Made by a program: the position numbers and the translations under genes. The notes beneath the pieces are model-generated. The model did not search any database, was not told the DNA's origin, and saw only the letters and a program-made list of their open reading frames with translations. Shown here in pieces: positions 48,461 through 48,501 of a DNA stretch of 48,501 nt; position 1 is the first letter of the stretch; each line of letters starts with the position of its first letter. This DNA comes from an uncultured Oscillospiraceae bacterium (GTDB lineage Bacteria; Bacillota; Clostridia; Oscillospirales; Oscillospiraceae), in contig CAKTVG010000023.1 in NCBI GenBank assembly GCA_934622035.1, positions 1-48,501 of the forward strand, read 5' to 3'.

Positions 48461-48501
48461 GATTCTCTAAAATAATAGCAGAGAATCAAAGAAAGAGGAG
48501 G
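48461..48501 (+). promoter_or_regulatory. leader and ribosome binding site of a gene beyond the window
   Basis: An 8-bp inverted repeat GATTCTCT/AGAGAATC (48461-48468, 48480-48487) is followed by GAAAGAGGAGG ending at the last base, a strong Shine-Dalgarno site. A rightward gene should begin within about 10 nt outside the window. Confidence 0.5.

Noticed and set aside
1..48501. tRNA, rRNA or CRISPR arrays
   Set aside because: No cloverleaf with conserved TTCGA arm, no rRNA segments and no regularly spaced repeats were recognised by eye.

Overview
The window reads as chromosomal DNA of a GC-rich, spore-forming member of the Clostridia, most likely a gut Oscillospiraceae/Ruminococcaceae-type bacterium. 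The support is the sporulation genes (dipicolinate synthase dpaA-dpaB, spoIIP, bofA), a long-form HPF, a DUF4364 protein, strong AGGAGG-type ribosome binding sites, frequent TTG/GTG starts, and many SigA-type promoters with exact 17-nt spacers. The species cannot be named from sequence alone.

Layout. 1-568: non-coding, pyrimidine-rich, with a leftward promoter serving a gene outside the window. 569-7490: purine uptake, i.e. a BMP-family nucleoside ABC transporter (lipoprotein, ATPase, two permeases) followed by an AzgA-type NCS2 purine permease behind a structured leader. 7635-8798 (-): HPF and a DUF4364 protein. 8922-10318: dpaA-dpaB. 10539-12883: S-adenosylhomocysteinase and a degenerate rhomboid-like membrane protein with a zinc ribbon. 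12936-20531: aspartate-family amino acid genes in two divergent operons (thrC-thrB-dapF-HAD leftward; hom-lysC-asd rightward) around overlapping promoters and a palindrome. 20641-23876: a lipoprotein and a MarR-MATE operon with twin operators. 23915-26370: queH and adenine deaminase.

26481-34858 (-) is the most unusual block. A ferritin-like gene is followed by twelve tightly packed phage morphogenesis genes: terminase small and large subunits, portal, prohead protease, decoration protein, HK97-type capsid, connector proteins, a baseplate-type protein and a tail hub. There is no integrase, repressor, replication or lysis gene, and no recognisable tail sheath or tape measure. All frames are open and overlap by a few bases, and base composition looks like the neighbours. 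The ferritin-like gene has an 11-nt promoter-like motif identical to one before spoIIP and close to one before dpaA, and a terminator-like hairpin lies between it and the phage genes. I infer a domesticated, possibly sporulation-linked, capsid-forming or gene-transfer-agent-like system.

35040-38193: a MATE exporter overlapping an ABC exporter. 38325-41982: an amino-sugar operon (NahK-like kinase, long ROK protein, NagA). 42225-44489: a Nudix hydrolase, spoIIP and bofA. From about 44.5 kb to the right end the DNA looks like an eroded accessory region: a frameshifted lipoprotein, an HExxH protein behind a consensus promoter with a TetR-like operator, an MFS exporter remnant, truncated integrase and sigma-factor genes joined tail to tail, and a XRE regulator.
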